NCBI GenBank assembly: GCA_964058845.1
Contig: CAXKVR010000066.1
Location: forward strand, 186,001-250,000
From: Carex sylvatica
Lineage: Eukaryota; Streptophyta; Magnoliopsida; Poales; Cyperaceae
Reading direction: 5' to 3'
DNA length: 64,000 nucleotides
The notes under the pieces were generated by a model. That model did no database searches. It had not been told where the DNA came from and saw only the letters and a list, made by a program, of their open reading frames with translations. Position numbers and translations under genes: made by a program. Shown piece after piece: positions 46,301-57,965 of the stretch (its first letter is position 1; every line of letters starts with the position of its first letter).

Positions 46301-48765
46301 CATCCCCCAGTTATATAAGTGCATATCATTTGGTCGAAAATTATCAAACTGCAATGCGATTATCACCAGAAATTTGGTCAAATGGCTTGTGTCTGCTGAA
46401 GAGAATACACCAGAGTAACGTTTGAAAAGGACAAATAAATACAGTCTATTTTTGTTAAATAAGAAACCCCCAACAAGGGATAGAACCGTACTGTCTCTAC
46501 ATCTCTTGATTCATTAGCAGTAATAACTCTTGCTAAGGACTAAGGTAAAATCTTAGCTCGATGCCTTCTTTTCAAATACTATTTTCTACTTAGGTTTGGA
46601 ACGACGCCTCCACCTCCATCTACAAAAAACAAAAGTCCAGTACTTATTATAGTGATCGCTGTTGTTGTTGGGCTCCTTCTCATTGCTGCTGCTATTATAA
46701 CTGTGGTGGTGTGTTTGAGAAGGCGCAACTGTAAGTCTGCCTTTTCTTTGTTTTTATTGTCTTTCTAGATAAATAAAGTCACTGTTCTCCATTGGATTGT
46801 AATTTAGACAATGGGGTTCATTAATTGCATAGTGTTGAGGGCTCTTATTTGCTACATTTATCTAAATGTATAGGATTGTTTACAAGAAAAGACTGATATG
46901 TTGGATTTAAATCTAAAAATTCTAGGTAGTGCAAACCAATACCAGTTGGGATCTCTGTTTGAATCTAGTCATGTTAGGCTAAATGGAGTTCATTTCTTAT
47001 TTTTGAAAGAATACTTGCTGTGGTATACCTTCAGTAAAAACAGACAGCTCATTTCTCTAGCGCCACTCTTTGTTATATTCTCTCTTCAATTAATTTTTTT
47101 TTATAACAATAAGATGCATAATGTATCTTTCTTTTTATCAATCAAAGGATGGAAAGACATAACTCTGATTATTTTATCTTACAGATAACCAATCAAACAT
47201 TAGAACAACCCCTGAAGCATATAATCACCAGCCAAACTATGCAAATACTCCAAGACAAAGTGAAACCCACGGAACAACCCCTGAAGCATATAATCACCAG
47301 CCAAACAGTGCAAATACTCCAAGAAAAATTGAAAACTACGGAACAACCCCTGAAGCATATAATCACCGGCCAAACTATGCAAATACTCCGGAAGCAAACG
47401 CTCCTTTTAATATTGCTGGCCAAAATTATGCAAACATATCTAATCCAAATGAAAAAGGAGAAGGAATATTGGATCTTGATCAGAATCGTCGATTCAGTTA
47501 CAATGATCTCATAAGAATTACTAAGAAGTACCAGAATATTATTGGCACTGGAGGATTTGGAAATGTATATTTGGGCGCCCTGGAAAATGGAACTCAAGTT
47601 GCAGTGAAAATGCGCAATCACTCATCTTCACAAGGAGTCAAAGAGTTCTTGGCTGAGGTAACCATTTATCTTGCACATTTATACCTTAGCTCAAACAAAA
47701 CCAAAAATTAGTTAATACTAGTTATATATATAGAGTTTTGCTAGTATAACATCAATGTCATTTCAGCCTATATAACACTAACTCTAAAACCTATTAAATT
47801 GACTTCAAACGACTAATCCAAACCGTTCAAACCAATTTACATTATATGTGATGCGTTTATATATAAATTTTTTATATTTTCGAGTTATTTTAGTATCAAA
47901 TCAAGCGGTAAAAATATTAAAAAATTAATGTATTAAAATTAACATAAAAACTCACATATTTGACCGCTGGGCTATGGTAAATTGCAATGCATAGGCATTT
48001 TTGTGCATTGGACCATAAATCACCGATTCAAAATTCAAATGACTGATCCAAACTGTTCATCTTGTTCTCCATATTAATATGTGTTTGGAGACCAAATTTT
48101 ACATTTTTTGAAATTTTTTTTACTATTTTCTTAGATTTATTGAAAATCGCTATTTTTTATGATTCAGATTTGTCTGAAAACAGCGATTTTCAATAAATCT
48201 AAAAAAATAGTAAAAAAATTTCAAAAAATATAAAATTTGGTCTCCCAACACATTAATATGGAGAACAAGATGAACAATTTGGATCGGTCATTTGAATTTT
48301 GAATCGGTGATTTATGGTCCAATGCACAAAAATGCCTATGCATTGCAATTTATCATAGCCCATATATATATATATATATATCAAGGTTGACAACACGTTC
48401 CATTTGAAAAATATAAATAACCGGTTCAAACCTTCTAACATATTCTCTATATTGAAATGTGCTTGGAGACTAAATTTTATATTTTTTTTGAAATTTTTTT
48501 ACTATTTATTAAGTCACTTTGAAAATCACTGTTTTACTGTGAATAGTAATAAACAGTAATAATTTATGGACCACCGGATCAACGATTTTTAAAGTGGCTT
48601 AATAAATAATAAAAAGTTCCAAAAAATGTAAAATTTGGTCTCCAAGCACATTTCAATATAGAGATCATGTTGAGCGGTTCAGATTAGTTGTTTGAATTTT
48701 CAAAATAAAAATATAGTGCCATGGAGCAAAAACTTGTTTTACTCCATAGCTCACTTTAACCTATA

Positions 48766-48796
<31 letters not shown>

Positions 48797-51700
48797 CTCC
48801 ATTCTTATATTATGCACGTAGTTGTTCTGATCCGCCAACGACTGAGATTGAAAGATGAACTTTCAAATTGAATATCAACTCTTCAATCACATAATCTATT
48901 TTCTTTTGATAAAATACATCTATTTTATGTGTAAAAGTCTAAATTTAGTTAACAATAAGCTCGCCACAAGAACTACTACATGGCTTATATCTATTAAAAT
49001 TGAATGAATCCCTAGGGATTCGTTTCCTTATTTCTCTATTTCCTCCATTTTATTTCTCCTTCCTACATAGTTTCGATAATGAAATTGGAAACTATAATAT
49101 ATTTTCAGATTTTTTTTAGGCCTACCGTATCTTTTGTCAATAGATGAATAACAAATATTGTGCTGATGGAAACAATCATATATTTCATATGTGAATATAT
49201 ATGTAGAGAAAATCCTTATTTGAATCATTTAATCATATTTTTCCCAATTTTATCTATTTATATTATTTCTCCTCTTAATCGTTTAATATAACATGTCTTG
49301 CTTGTGAAAATTAGATATTAAATCGCAATAATACTTCAAGAATTTTTTTCACATTATATTTTATCCTCTTTTTTTCATTTGTTGTTGTTTCTTTTATTGT
49401 TTCTTTATTATTTGGATATCTATTTTTTCTCATTTGTGTCTTTTATTTTCATTTAAATATATATTTTTCTTAATTTTGTGTGAATGTCAAACAAAAAGGT
49501 CTCTTTATATTCTACTCAATATAACAACATGTTTCCGTTGCAACACACGGGCACGATACTAGTATATATATATATATATATATGTATATGAATATGCACT
49601 GTTTGGTATTTGATGAAGATTTAGATGTTGGTGAGGCTATCAAAAACCATCTTGTGAAGGTAACTCAAACAAATACGATAATTTGCTCTATTTCCAGGCG
49701 CAAAATTTGGCAAGGGTCCATCACAGATATTTGGTGTCACTAATTGGCTATTGCATGGATGCAGATTGCATGGCACTTGTATATGAGTACATGCAAGAAG
49801 GGACTCTGCAAGATAAGCTCATGGGTGATTATTATCTTTAACTCAAATATTTTCTCAAAACCGGGTTTATTAAACTATTTTCAACTCTAAGTATTTGAAT
49901 TTTAAGGTCTTCCATCTGTCAATTTCAGATAATGCAAGGCCTCTGAGTTGGAAAAAACGGGTTCAAATTGCATATGAATCCGCACTTGGTACAAAACCTT
50001 TCTAATATCTAGAATTATTAAGGATTTATTCCTCGTAGTATCCATAATTAACATGAAGTGCCTAGTAGAAAATAACTACAGGACCCTCCATAAAGTTTGC
50101 AATATATAAATTATCACAGTTTTTTTTTTGGAAAGTACCAGACAGTGGCTGTCAGGTTTGTTTATATATAAAAAGATGGGTTACAGGATCACTAAGTTTA
50201 CATCCACCTGACCAGGAATGGTCTACTTTGCATAATGAAACAGCCCCACAACTAAGTTGGAGTTAGTATTTTTCTATATAAATTATCACAGTTGGAGTTA
50301 GTATTTTTCTCCGAACATATATGCTTATAGGTTTCTAGCATACGAGACCAAAAATTTGAGATACCATACCATGAATCCATTCAGCGATATCCCATGCAAA
50401 TTGGAAAATATTTACATCATAGTTAAGTCAATTGAAATGTCGTTTTCTTATTGCTAAAAATGGGAAGAAAAAGTCAATTGAAATGCCATTATCTAAGTAT
50501 ACATCAATAAAACAATGAAGGGTTGGATTATTTGCACAAGGCGTGCAATCCGCCACTAATCCATAGAGACGTGAAGACTAGCAACATTCTTTTAAATGGA
50601 AATCTTGAGGCAAGAATCGCTGATTTTGGGCTCTCCAGGGCTTTTAACAATGCTGCAAGCAATCCTGTTTCAACTGCAGTGGTCGGCACCCCAGGCTACC
50701 TAGATCCTGAGTAAGACCTCTTTTCTTTTGTCCTTTCTTTTTCATAATTATTTCTCAATTAGTCATAGTTTATTATCCTCTGGTGATAAAAGACCTGTTT
50801 GTCAATGAATTATTCTTAGCAGTTGCATGCCAATAATAACGACAAATTAAATATTTATATGGTCAACTGATATAGCAAAAATAAAGGTTTAGGTTTTGTA
50901 TACTGACAGAATTAATTGAAAAGAAAAATTCAGTTGGATGCCTTTTTTTGTTTACAGTAGCATAAAAATAACCCGTGGTATGAAAATCGTGAAACTTAGA
51001 AATCTAGCACTACCAATGCAGTCTGCAGTCTGCAGTCTACAGCGACTGAGCCGCTACCATCTGTAGCGGTTTAGTGCTGAGAAATAAGTATATCATGATA
51101 AGGTAATCCTTGTTTAGCAGTGACCAACTTAAATACAGTGAAATTTTTAATGAAGACAAACTTTGGATAAAATACAGTCAAAACTCAAAACCAAACACTT
51201 GTCAAAGCAGTGCAAAGTCTTCTCCAGATTTCTCATTTAAATTACCCAACAAGCAATGGAATCTTCCTTTGCTCCCCTATTCAAGGGCTCTTTTCACATG
51301 CTTTCTCATGCCTCAACACTCTTCTTACATATTCACTTATCCTGCACCAAACAATCTGGTATTGCCTAATTTTAAAATAAACCTCTAAATCATACACGAG
51401 ATTTCTTTCCTAGCTCTGTCAAGAGATCTTTTTCATGCTTTCCTCATGCCTCATCATTCTTCATGTGTATCTCATTAATATCTAGCAAACAATCCAGTCC
51501 TTGCCAATTTTTAAACAAACCTCTCAGATTGAAAAATAGAAAATTACAGTTAAACATACGAAAAGATCAATGAGAGGCAGGAGAATTTCGAGGATGATAA
51601 TCTCAAAATCTCAGGCCCCTTGCAGTTGTCCACTATTCATTGTTGAGTGACTGGCTACTTAACTTTTGGAACTTAGGCAAGAAATATAAGCAATAATAAC

Positions 51701-53433
51701 AAAATAGATAGATGTATTCATGTATATGGTCATTTCTAGGTGGTCTGGATACAAATGCGTGCGAGCAGCTTTCTTCAAAAGAAGAGACTAAGTTATAGTG
51801 GAAGGCTTTCTGTTTACAGTGTTCTGGTCATGGTTCTGAAATTCAGAATCGGAATCGAAATTGGAATTGAATTTTTGACTGTGAGACTAGAATCAGATGA
51901 ATCGGTCGGAATTGAAAGAATCGGATCGGTAACTCGAGTATTTTTGGCAGAAACCTTGTTTTGCAGTCAAAAAGTAGAAAAAATTGGTATAAATAATTTG
52001 TAAAAAAAACTATGTTAATTAAGATAATATTATACTCAAATAATCCACTAATTATATAATGTATTATAAATATTACAAATAGAATATATTTTTATTGTCA
52101 AAAACTTTGCCGAGCTAATTGAATCATCTCATCGTCCTATGTAATAAAGCATGACCACTAACTAAATGAAAATTTCGTATATAATTATCAAGCTAAGTAA
52201 TAAAGCATGACCACATCTACTGAACTTATCAAATTTCGTATATAACTTTTGAGAAAAAGTAAAAGAGTGGGTCCCACATGCAAATAAAAAAGGCACATGC
52301 AAATCTATTGAGGATCTCACTCGCTGCTCTCCCTCTTATTTTGTGATTTATCTTTCGCAATTACTGAACAAAGTGAGGGCCTATCTGTAAAATACTCTTT
52401 CTTCTTCTGACAGCGAAAAATTTCCCCCAAATCAGAGAAGCGAAAATATTTCTCCCAAATCAGCGTTCTTTCTTCTTCGACTGAGACTCGGTCCAACGAC
52501 AGTTTCTTTGGCAGTTCCTTCGCAAATGCTGAGACTCGGTCCAGGTCAGTGAGAATCTCTAATTTTTTGCTTGAATCGGCGAGAACTCGGTTGACTCGGC
52601 TTGACTCGGTTTAAAAATTGGCTAACTCGGCCGAGTCAAGCACTGTTCATCTGAGTTTTGCCGAAAAACTCGCATGGTGAGAAACTCGGGTGAAACTCGG
52701 ATTGGACAAGACTCGGAATCGGCCGATTTTCGGAACCATGACTTCTGGTTTACACGCCTTTCTTTAACTAATTTCTTGGCAGTGAGCTTCTGCAAACAGT
52801 AATTGGGAACTTCTGCAGTCTTGAACGGCTGAAGCCGCAGCAGCATGATAGTGCTAAATATTAAACTTAGCTTTGGAATGCATGTGTTAGATGTTAGATG
52901 TTTAAAATAAAACGGAACACTTCTATAAAATATTAAACTAATTAAATCAATGAAACTTTAGGTACTATTCCTCATTCCAGCTAAGTGAAAAAAGCGACGT
53001 GTTCAGCTTTGGAGTTGTTCTGTTAGAGATCATTACAGGACAACCTTCTGTCACTAGGGGTCCAGAGGGATTCCATCTGAAGCATTGGGTGAATCAAAAA
53101 CTATCTAGAGGAGATATTGAAAGCATTGCAGACCCGAGAATGCATGGCCAGTATGACATAAATTCTGTTTGGAAGGTTACCGATCTGGCACGCAAGTGTA
53201 CTGATGATAGCTCTGCTCATAGGCCGACCATGAGTGCAGTAGTCATAGAACTCAAGGAAAGCCTCGATCTGGAAATCTCCACTGAGGGAACCCGTGGAAG
53301 GAGTACAACTTCTACCAATTCCAATAATTATGCAAGGAAAGACGGATATGGAAGTGATGTTACTCAGAACAGTGTTGTCGAGATGGCTAACAACGTACGT
53401 GGCATGTCTGCAACAGGTCCCATAGCGAGATAA
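40326..53433 (+). CDS. Malectin-like LRR receptor-like serine/threonine kinase (LRR-RLK subfamily I), 13 exons, 973 aa
   Basis: Exons: 40,326-40,422; 43,657-44,200; 44,568-45,022; 45,311-45,449; 45,536-45,607; 45,844-45,915; 45,995-46,078; 46,594-46,730; 47,185-47,657; 49,698-49,824; 49,929-49,988; 50,521-50,710; 52,962-53,433. All introns are GT-AG and phases agree to the TAA. The protein has a signal peptide (1-28), a malectin-like domain starting GFISIDCG (about 33-365), WSGDPC (382-387), two to three LRRs on 72-bp exons, one membrane helix (504-528), a repeat-bearing juxtamembrane region (541-609) and a kinase. Kinase motifs: G-loop GTGGFG (654-659), K675 in VAVK, E691, HRD (768-770), DFG (788-790) and GYLDPE (to 817). 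All catalytic residues are present. It should act at the plasma membrane; Arabidopsis relatives (FRK1, IOS1, MEE39 group) function in immunity or growth. Ligand and exact role cannot be read. Large repeat-filled introns 1, 9 and 12 are unusual for the family. Confidence 0.93.
40950..42003 (-). repeat. Right arm of the 1-kb inverted repeat, inside intron 1
   Basis: Reverse complement of 26,876-27,822 with small indels. The arms are about 13 kb apart and flank the Mutator-like unit and exon 1 of the receptor-kinase gene. Confidence 0.85.
42004..42759. other. Intron 1 DNA, nothing recognised
   Basis: AT-rich intronic sequence without repeat boundaries that I could define. Confidence 0.4.
42760..42889. 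repeat. 130-bp hairpin with 35-bp perfect arms in intron 1
   Basis: AGTAGAGTTGACATTCCTTG and the next 15 bp (42,760-42,794) are matched exactly, inverted, at 42,855-42,889, with a 60-bp AT-rich loop. Perfect arms imply recent origin or gene conversion. It abuts the hAT-like end at 42,890. Confidence 0.9.
42890..43560. mobile_element. hAT-like non-autonomous element with CGGATATCCG repeats, intron 1
   Basis: It begins TAGGGGTGCAAACGGG, a frequent start of plant hAT-type elements. It is filled with GTATCCG / CGGATA words and later ATTCGTATTTGTATTTGTA repeats. The right end and duplication were not resolved. Confidence 0.45.
47203..47409 (+). repeat. Three 69-bp tandem repeats in the receptor-kinase juxtamembrane exon
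   Basis: Units start at 47,203, 47,272 and 47,341 with GAACAACCCCTGAAGC. They encode [17 protein letters not shown] plus six variable residues, in frame, at residues 541-563, 564-586 and 587-609. The third unit diverges after ANTPE. The repeats add Thr, Ser and Tyr residues just inside the membrane. Confidence 0.95.
47969..48361. mobile_element. 393-bp foldback MITE in intron 9
   Basis: The entire segment is a near-perfect hairpin. GGGCTATGGTAAATTGCAAT at the left is matched by the inverse at 48,361, and pairing continues almost to the centre near 48,165. The signature GGAGACCAAATTTTACATTTT links it to copies at 13,978, 48,390, 53,680 and 56,260. Transcribed as part of the intron, it would fold into a stem of about 180 bp. 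Confidence 0.92.
48390..48757. mobile_element. Second foldback MITE in intron 9, diverged
   Basis: Inverted arms share TCTCTATATTGAAATGTGCT with the inverse AGCACATTTCAATATAGAGA, then continue through GGAGAC.AAATTTTA and ACTATTTATTAAG. The outer parts are less well paired than in the neighbour at 47,969. Confidence 0.85.
48766..49562 (+). mobile_element. Probable non-autonomous Helitron in intron 9
   Basis: The 3' end has CCGTTGCAACACACGGG, then CACGATACTAG, then T, the Helitron hairpin-CTAG|T signature. The 5' end is set at A|TCTCTCTC (48,766) only because TC after A is expected. The microsatellite there makes the start uncertain. No Rep/helicase coding is present. Confidence 0.55.
50103..50291 (-). 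mobile_element. Short LINE 3' end in intron 11
   Basis: A T run (50,120-50,129, the A tail on the minus strand) and about 130 bp of LINE-like 3' end are flanked by ATATAAATTATCACAG (about 50,104-50,119 and 50,276-50,291). TTGGAGTTAGTATTTTTCT occurs once inside the right border and again outside it, which suggests template switching on insertion. Confidence 0.6.
51827..52742. mobile_element. Non-autonomous DNA transposon in intron 12 with GTCATGGTTC ends
   Basis: GTCATGGTTC at 51,827 is matched by GAACCATGAC ending at 52,742. Similarity extends inward (CGAAAATCGG / CAGAATCGG). TTCTG flanks both sides (51,822-51,826 and 52,743-52,747). The interior is filled with AATCGG / ACTCGG words near both ends. 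The superfamily is uncertain because the duplication is short. Confidence 0.65.
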
Positions 53434-53645
53434 TTTGCTTGTTTGTTTCGTTGGTTGATTTCTTTGTTGTATTTTGGGGAGTCACTTGTGGATATAAATT
53501 AGTAGTTTTGTGTGACGTCAACAATGTTGGGTTGAATTATGTGTGATAATAGTTTCTGTATGTATATATGTATGTTGAATATTTGTTGAATTATGGATGT
53601 ATATGTATGCTCAATGTTAAATATTGTGTTCTGTATATATAATAT
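53434..53645 (+). other. 3' flank / UTR of the receptor-kinase gene
   Basis: T-rich, TGTATGTATATATG-rich DNA after the stop codon. No canonical AATAAA was found; plant genes often lack one. Confidence 0.4.
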
Positions 53646-54780
53646 CTAATGAATTATTGATGTATATGGCTGTGGTGCATTACAATGTATAGGTTACAAT
53701 GTATAGGTCCTCTGGTGCATTGGATAGTAAATTGTTGGATTACAAGTCTAAACAGTTGATTCAAACCCTTCAATATGATATTCATATTAAAATGTACTAG
53801 CTAGGAGACCAAATTTTACATTTTTTTTGAAATTCTTCGTTATTTTTTTTGGAATATTTGCATGACGACAAGAGTTCAAGTACAAAATTTTGAGAAAAAT
53901 AGTTTGATTGAAATGAAAATACTTTTTTAGAACACACAATTATTCATAACAAAATAGTTCGTGTGACTAGGCACCGTTTTGTGTTGGATTGGAAATATTT
54001 AATCATGCTAGTAAGAGATACCACCCGATTTTTGAACTTTTTAACTCCTTTATATCAATTATTTCAATGAAATAAGTAATTTTCTCTCATTTCAACCATT
54101 AAAAATAATATTTAATCAAGTTTAATTTAAATTTTGATGATTTAAAGCAATGCAATTAAACTTATTTTCTCAAAAAAACTATGTAATATTAACAAAATTA
54201 AATCAATCTCAATTAGAGAATTCTCCTTAATCCACTTTCCAATAGCTCCAGAAAAAAAATGTAATTATCCTATAAATGAGAAAAAGTTATTTTGCTTTTT
54301 CATTAAAGATCATATTAAATTCATAAAAAAAAAACTAAATTCAAACTAGAAATTAATAATATACTTGACTATCTATCAAGATAAAGAATAACAACTCATC
54401 TATTAAAATTATGATCAATATATGAAGCAATAGCGACGTATAGTTCGGTATACAGTCTAGGTAGCCACCAGGATTACCATTATTGTGGTAGAGGTCGCCA
54501 TGTAGACTATGCAAATATCATTTTGCCAACTTCTATGAGTCAGTCTCACTCGAAAAACTCTACAATATTTTATTTATAACTCAAATCGTTATTGATAAAA
54601 TATTTGGTCTCATTCATGACATAAAGGTTAGACTATCCGTTAAAAAAAGTAAATGTCAATATAAATATAATATTAAAACATAATAAAAAAAAAGTTAAAA
54701 TGAGAAATCATATTAGAGAGATTTAAAAAGTATGAATAATACATTTAGTATTTTCCGATATCATAACCTAAAAAAATAAA

Positions 54781-55814
54781 GAATAATTATTTGAGTACCC
54801 GCGCTACAATACCCCCTCTACAGTACTCGCACTTAGACGAATAATGTATTATGGTCCCCACTAATTCTTATTCTAAAAAGATATTATATAGTCTTAATTA
54901 ATTATTATTCTAAAATTCCAGTAGTACCATTTCTTTATGGTCCCCACTAATTATATAGTTTCTCTTTTACAGTATCCGCATCAACCTTTCTCTAATAAAA
55001 ATAGTTGACTTCATAGGAATAAATACTTCAGTGTATAGATATAAATACTTTCAGTACTTAGATAATTATACTTCCAATGACATATATAAAAATTACTTAG
55101 ATATTTATACCTTTATAGTTATAAATATTTAGAAGATAAGATATTAACACTTAAAAAGAAGATATTAATACTTTAATGCGTAACTTGTTATGATTATCCC
55201 TTTTCGAGTTCTCCAATCATCTCCGCGTCAGCCTTCCTCTAACAAAAATAGTTGATCTCATACGTATAAATACTTCAGTGTATAAGTATAAATATTTTCA
55301 ATCTTAGATATTAATACTTTCAGTGTCATATATAAAAAATATTTGCAAGTATAGGTACAAATACTTGTACGGCGAGGTAAAAATACCTGGGCGACGACGA
55401 GTCTGAAGGTACGTCATCATGGATCTCATTTAAAAGAAAAAATTGCGTATGTATTAATAATTTAGAAATAAAATAAAATTGTGGAGATTTTGCAGTCCCT
55501 ACAGGAAGTTATCTTTCTGCATTTAATTTTCAGTTGTCCCCCCCGCGGGTACAGTGCGAGTATAGTACTGTGGGTACTATTATCTTTGCGCTGCAGTATC
55601 TGCACAATAAATAATTGTTCATCTCATAGCTATAAATACTTTCGTACTTAGGTATAAATACTTCTGTGCATAGGTATTAATACTTCAAGAAAAAAAATCG
55701 AATTGTAGAGTTTTTGCAATCCCACAAAAAGTTATTGTTTCACATTTAATTTTCGGTGATCCCCACTACAGATACAATGTGGGTACTGTAGCGCGGATAC
55801 TGTTATCAGCTTTC
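54781..55814. mobile_element. MULE-type non-autonomous transposon with 9-bp target duplication
   Basis: The 1,034-bp element has imperfect 34-bp inverted ends sharing the core AGTACCCGCGCTACAATACC / AGTATCCGCGCTACAGTACC. It is flanked by AAAAATAAA on both sides (54,772-54,780 and 55,815-55,823). The paralogous copy 2 near 57,333 has no insertion. The interior is non-coding, with repeated TATAAATACTT words. The 9-bp duplication fits the Mutator superfamily. Confidence 0.85.
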
Positions 55815-55881
55815 AAAAATAAATATAAGAATGTTTCTATTATTAATGTCTAATTATTAAACAAAACTTAAAATCATATAT

Positions 55882-56029
55882 TTTTTAGTAAATGTTTGGA
55901 GGTCAAGCCACCCAACTATTTAATACCTTTGTAATACAACGAAGGATTTCCTCCATCTGGGTTTCAAACCCATTACCTTCCTAATGAAGACCATGTACCT
56001 TTGTCACTAGACCAAATGCTAGTTCTTAA
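55882..56029 (-). mobile_element. tRNA-derived SINE (minus strand)
   Basis: The minus strand shows an A-box-like TGGTCTAGTGACAAAGG and a B-box GGGTTTGAAACCC with an A-rich tail (TTTTTT at 55,881-55,886). AAATCATATAT / AAATTATATAT flank it imperfectly. It is absent at the matching position of copy 2 (about 57,390-57,405). Confidence 0.75.
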
Positions 56030-56225
56030 AAATTATATATTAGTATGATCGATTGATATTTAAAGACCACTTTCCCATTAACATGTTGCATGAATAAATG
56101 GTGCATCTAGTACTACACTCACGCAAGTAATGTTTAGAAAACGCATCCCTCGTGAAGGAACAAGACACATGATTTTGATGTATATGTGTGTTGTATATTG
56201 AATTTTTTTTTTTGACAATGAAGTA

Positions 56226-57537
56226 TATTGAATTATTGATGTACGTATATGGCTGTGGTGCATTACAATGTATAAGTCTTCTTGTGCATTGGATAGTAAA
56301 TTGTTGGATTACAAGTTCAAACAATCGATTCAAACCCTTCAATATGATATTTATATTAAAATGTGCTAGGAGACCAAAATTTACATTTTTTCTGAAATTC
56401 TTCACTATTTTTTTGGAATATTTGCATGACGACGAGAGTTCAAGTACAAAATTTTGATAAAAATAGTTTGATTGAAATGAAAATACTTTTTTAGAACACA
56501 TAATAATTCGTAACAAAATAATTCGTGTGACTAGACACCGTTTTGTGTTGGATTGGAAATATTTAGACACGCTAGTAAGAGGTACCCACCCAATTTTTGA
56601 ACTTTTGAACTCCTTTTTATTAATGATTTCAATGAAATCGATGATTTTCTCTCATTTTAACCATTAAAAATAATCTTTAATCAAGTTTAATTTAAATTTT
56701 GATGATTTAAAGCAATGCAATTAAACTTATTTTCTCAAAAAAACTATATAATATTAACAAAATTAAATCAATCTCAATTGGAGAATTCTCCTTAATCCAG
56801 TCTCCAATAGCTCCAGAAAAAAATGTAATTATCCTATAAATTAGAAAAAAGTTCTTTCACTTTTTCATTAAAGATCATATTAAATCTATATTCATAACAA
56901 TATCTAAATTCAAAATAGAAATTAATAATATACTTGACTATCTATCAAAAACAAGGATAAGAACTCATCTATTAAAATTATGATCAATATATAAAGAAAT
57001 AGCGACGTACAATTAGATAGACAATATAGGTAGCCCCCCAGGATTACCATTATTGTGGTAGAGGTCATCATTTAGACTATGCACTTTTGCCAACTTATAT
57101 GAGTTAGCCTCACTCAAAGAACTCTACAATATTTTATTTATAACTAAAATCGTTATTAGTAAAATATTTGGTCTCTGCTGATTTGTGACATGAAGGTTAG
57201 ACTATCCGTCAAAAAGAATAAATTTCAATATAATTATAATATCAAAACATAATAAAAAAAAATGAAAAAACATATTAGAGAGATTTAAAAAGTATGTAAT
57301 AATATATTTAGTATTCTCCGATATCATAACCTAAAATAATAAATATAAGAATGTTTCTACTATTAATATCTAATTATTAAACAAAACTTAAAAAAAATCA
57401 CATTTTAGTATGCTCGATTGATAATTAAAGACCACTTTCCCATTAACATGTTGCATGAATAAATGGTCATCTAGTACTATACACCACTCACGCAAGTAAT
57501 GTTTAGAAAATGCATGAAGGAACAAGACACATGATTT
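56226..57537. repeat. Tandem duplication, copy 2 (uninterrupted)
   Basis: Paralog of 53,646-56,178 without the MULE and the SINE. It preserves both empty sites. Confidence 0.92.
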
Positions 57538-57919
57538 TTATTAAGATTTGGGGGAGCCACATAGGCCTAGGGAGAGGCACGAACTTTTCTTGGTCCAATA
57601 AAAATTTCTCAAACATGCCTTTTTTTAATTATAAAAGTATGTTTGTATTTATAATAATTATAAAGTTATGCCATAGTCTAGTATTTTTGTTTCACTTTAT
57701 TCTATTTTCTAAAGTTATCCTGATTTATTTAGACTAACATTATTAATAATGACAACTTATGTTGCGACTGTAAATAACAAAGAAAACGAAAAATCTATTA
57801 GCAAAAATATTATATTACAACTCCGACGATCCTTTCCTTTAAATGGAGTAGGAAAATCAACAAAATGAAATTCATCTTTAAGTTACATATACATTCATTT
57901 TTCAGAATTTTTAACTTTT

Positions 57920-57965
<46 letters not shown>

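Larger units (their letters stand above)
53646..56178. repeat. Tandem duplication, copy 1 (interrupted by two insertions)
   Basis: It matches 56,226-57,537 in order and orientation, from ATGAATTATTGATGTATATG to GGAACAAGACACATGATTTT. A MULE-type element (54,781-55,814) and a SINE (about 55,882-56,029) are present only in this copy. The start of both copies contains half of the foldback MITE family. Confidence 0.92.

Noticed and set aside
47193..47621. 142-codon open frame on the minus strand with repeated [16 protein letters not shown] peptides
   Set aside because: It is the antisense shadow of the 69-bp repeats in exon 9 of the receptor kinase.
55920..56020. tRNA-like B box on the minus strand
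   Set aside because: Same reason: SINE structure, and absent from the paralogous copy.
57922..57965. (TA)n run as a possible array or origin
   Set aside because: Simple microsatellite; no spacer-repeat structure, and CRISPR arrays are not expected in plant nuclear DNA.
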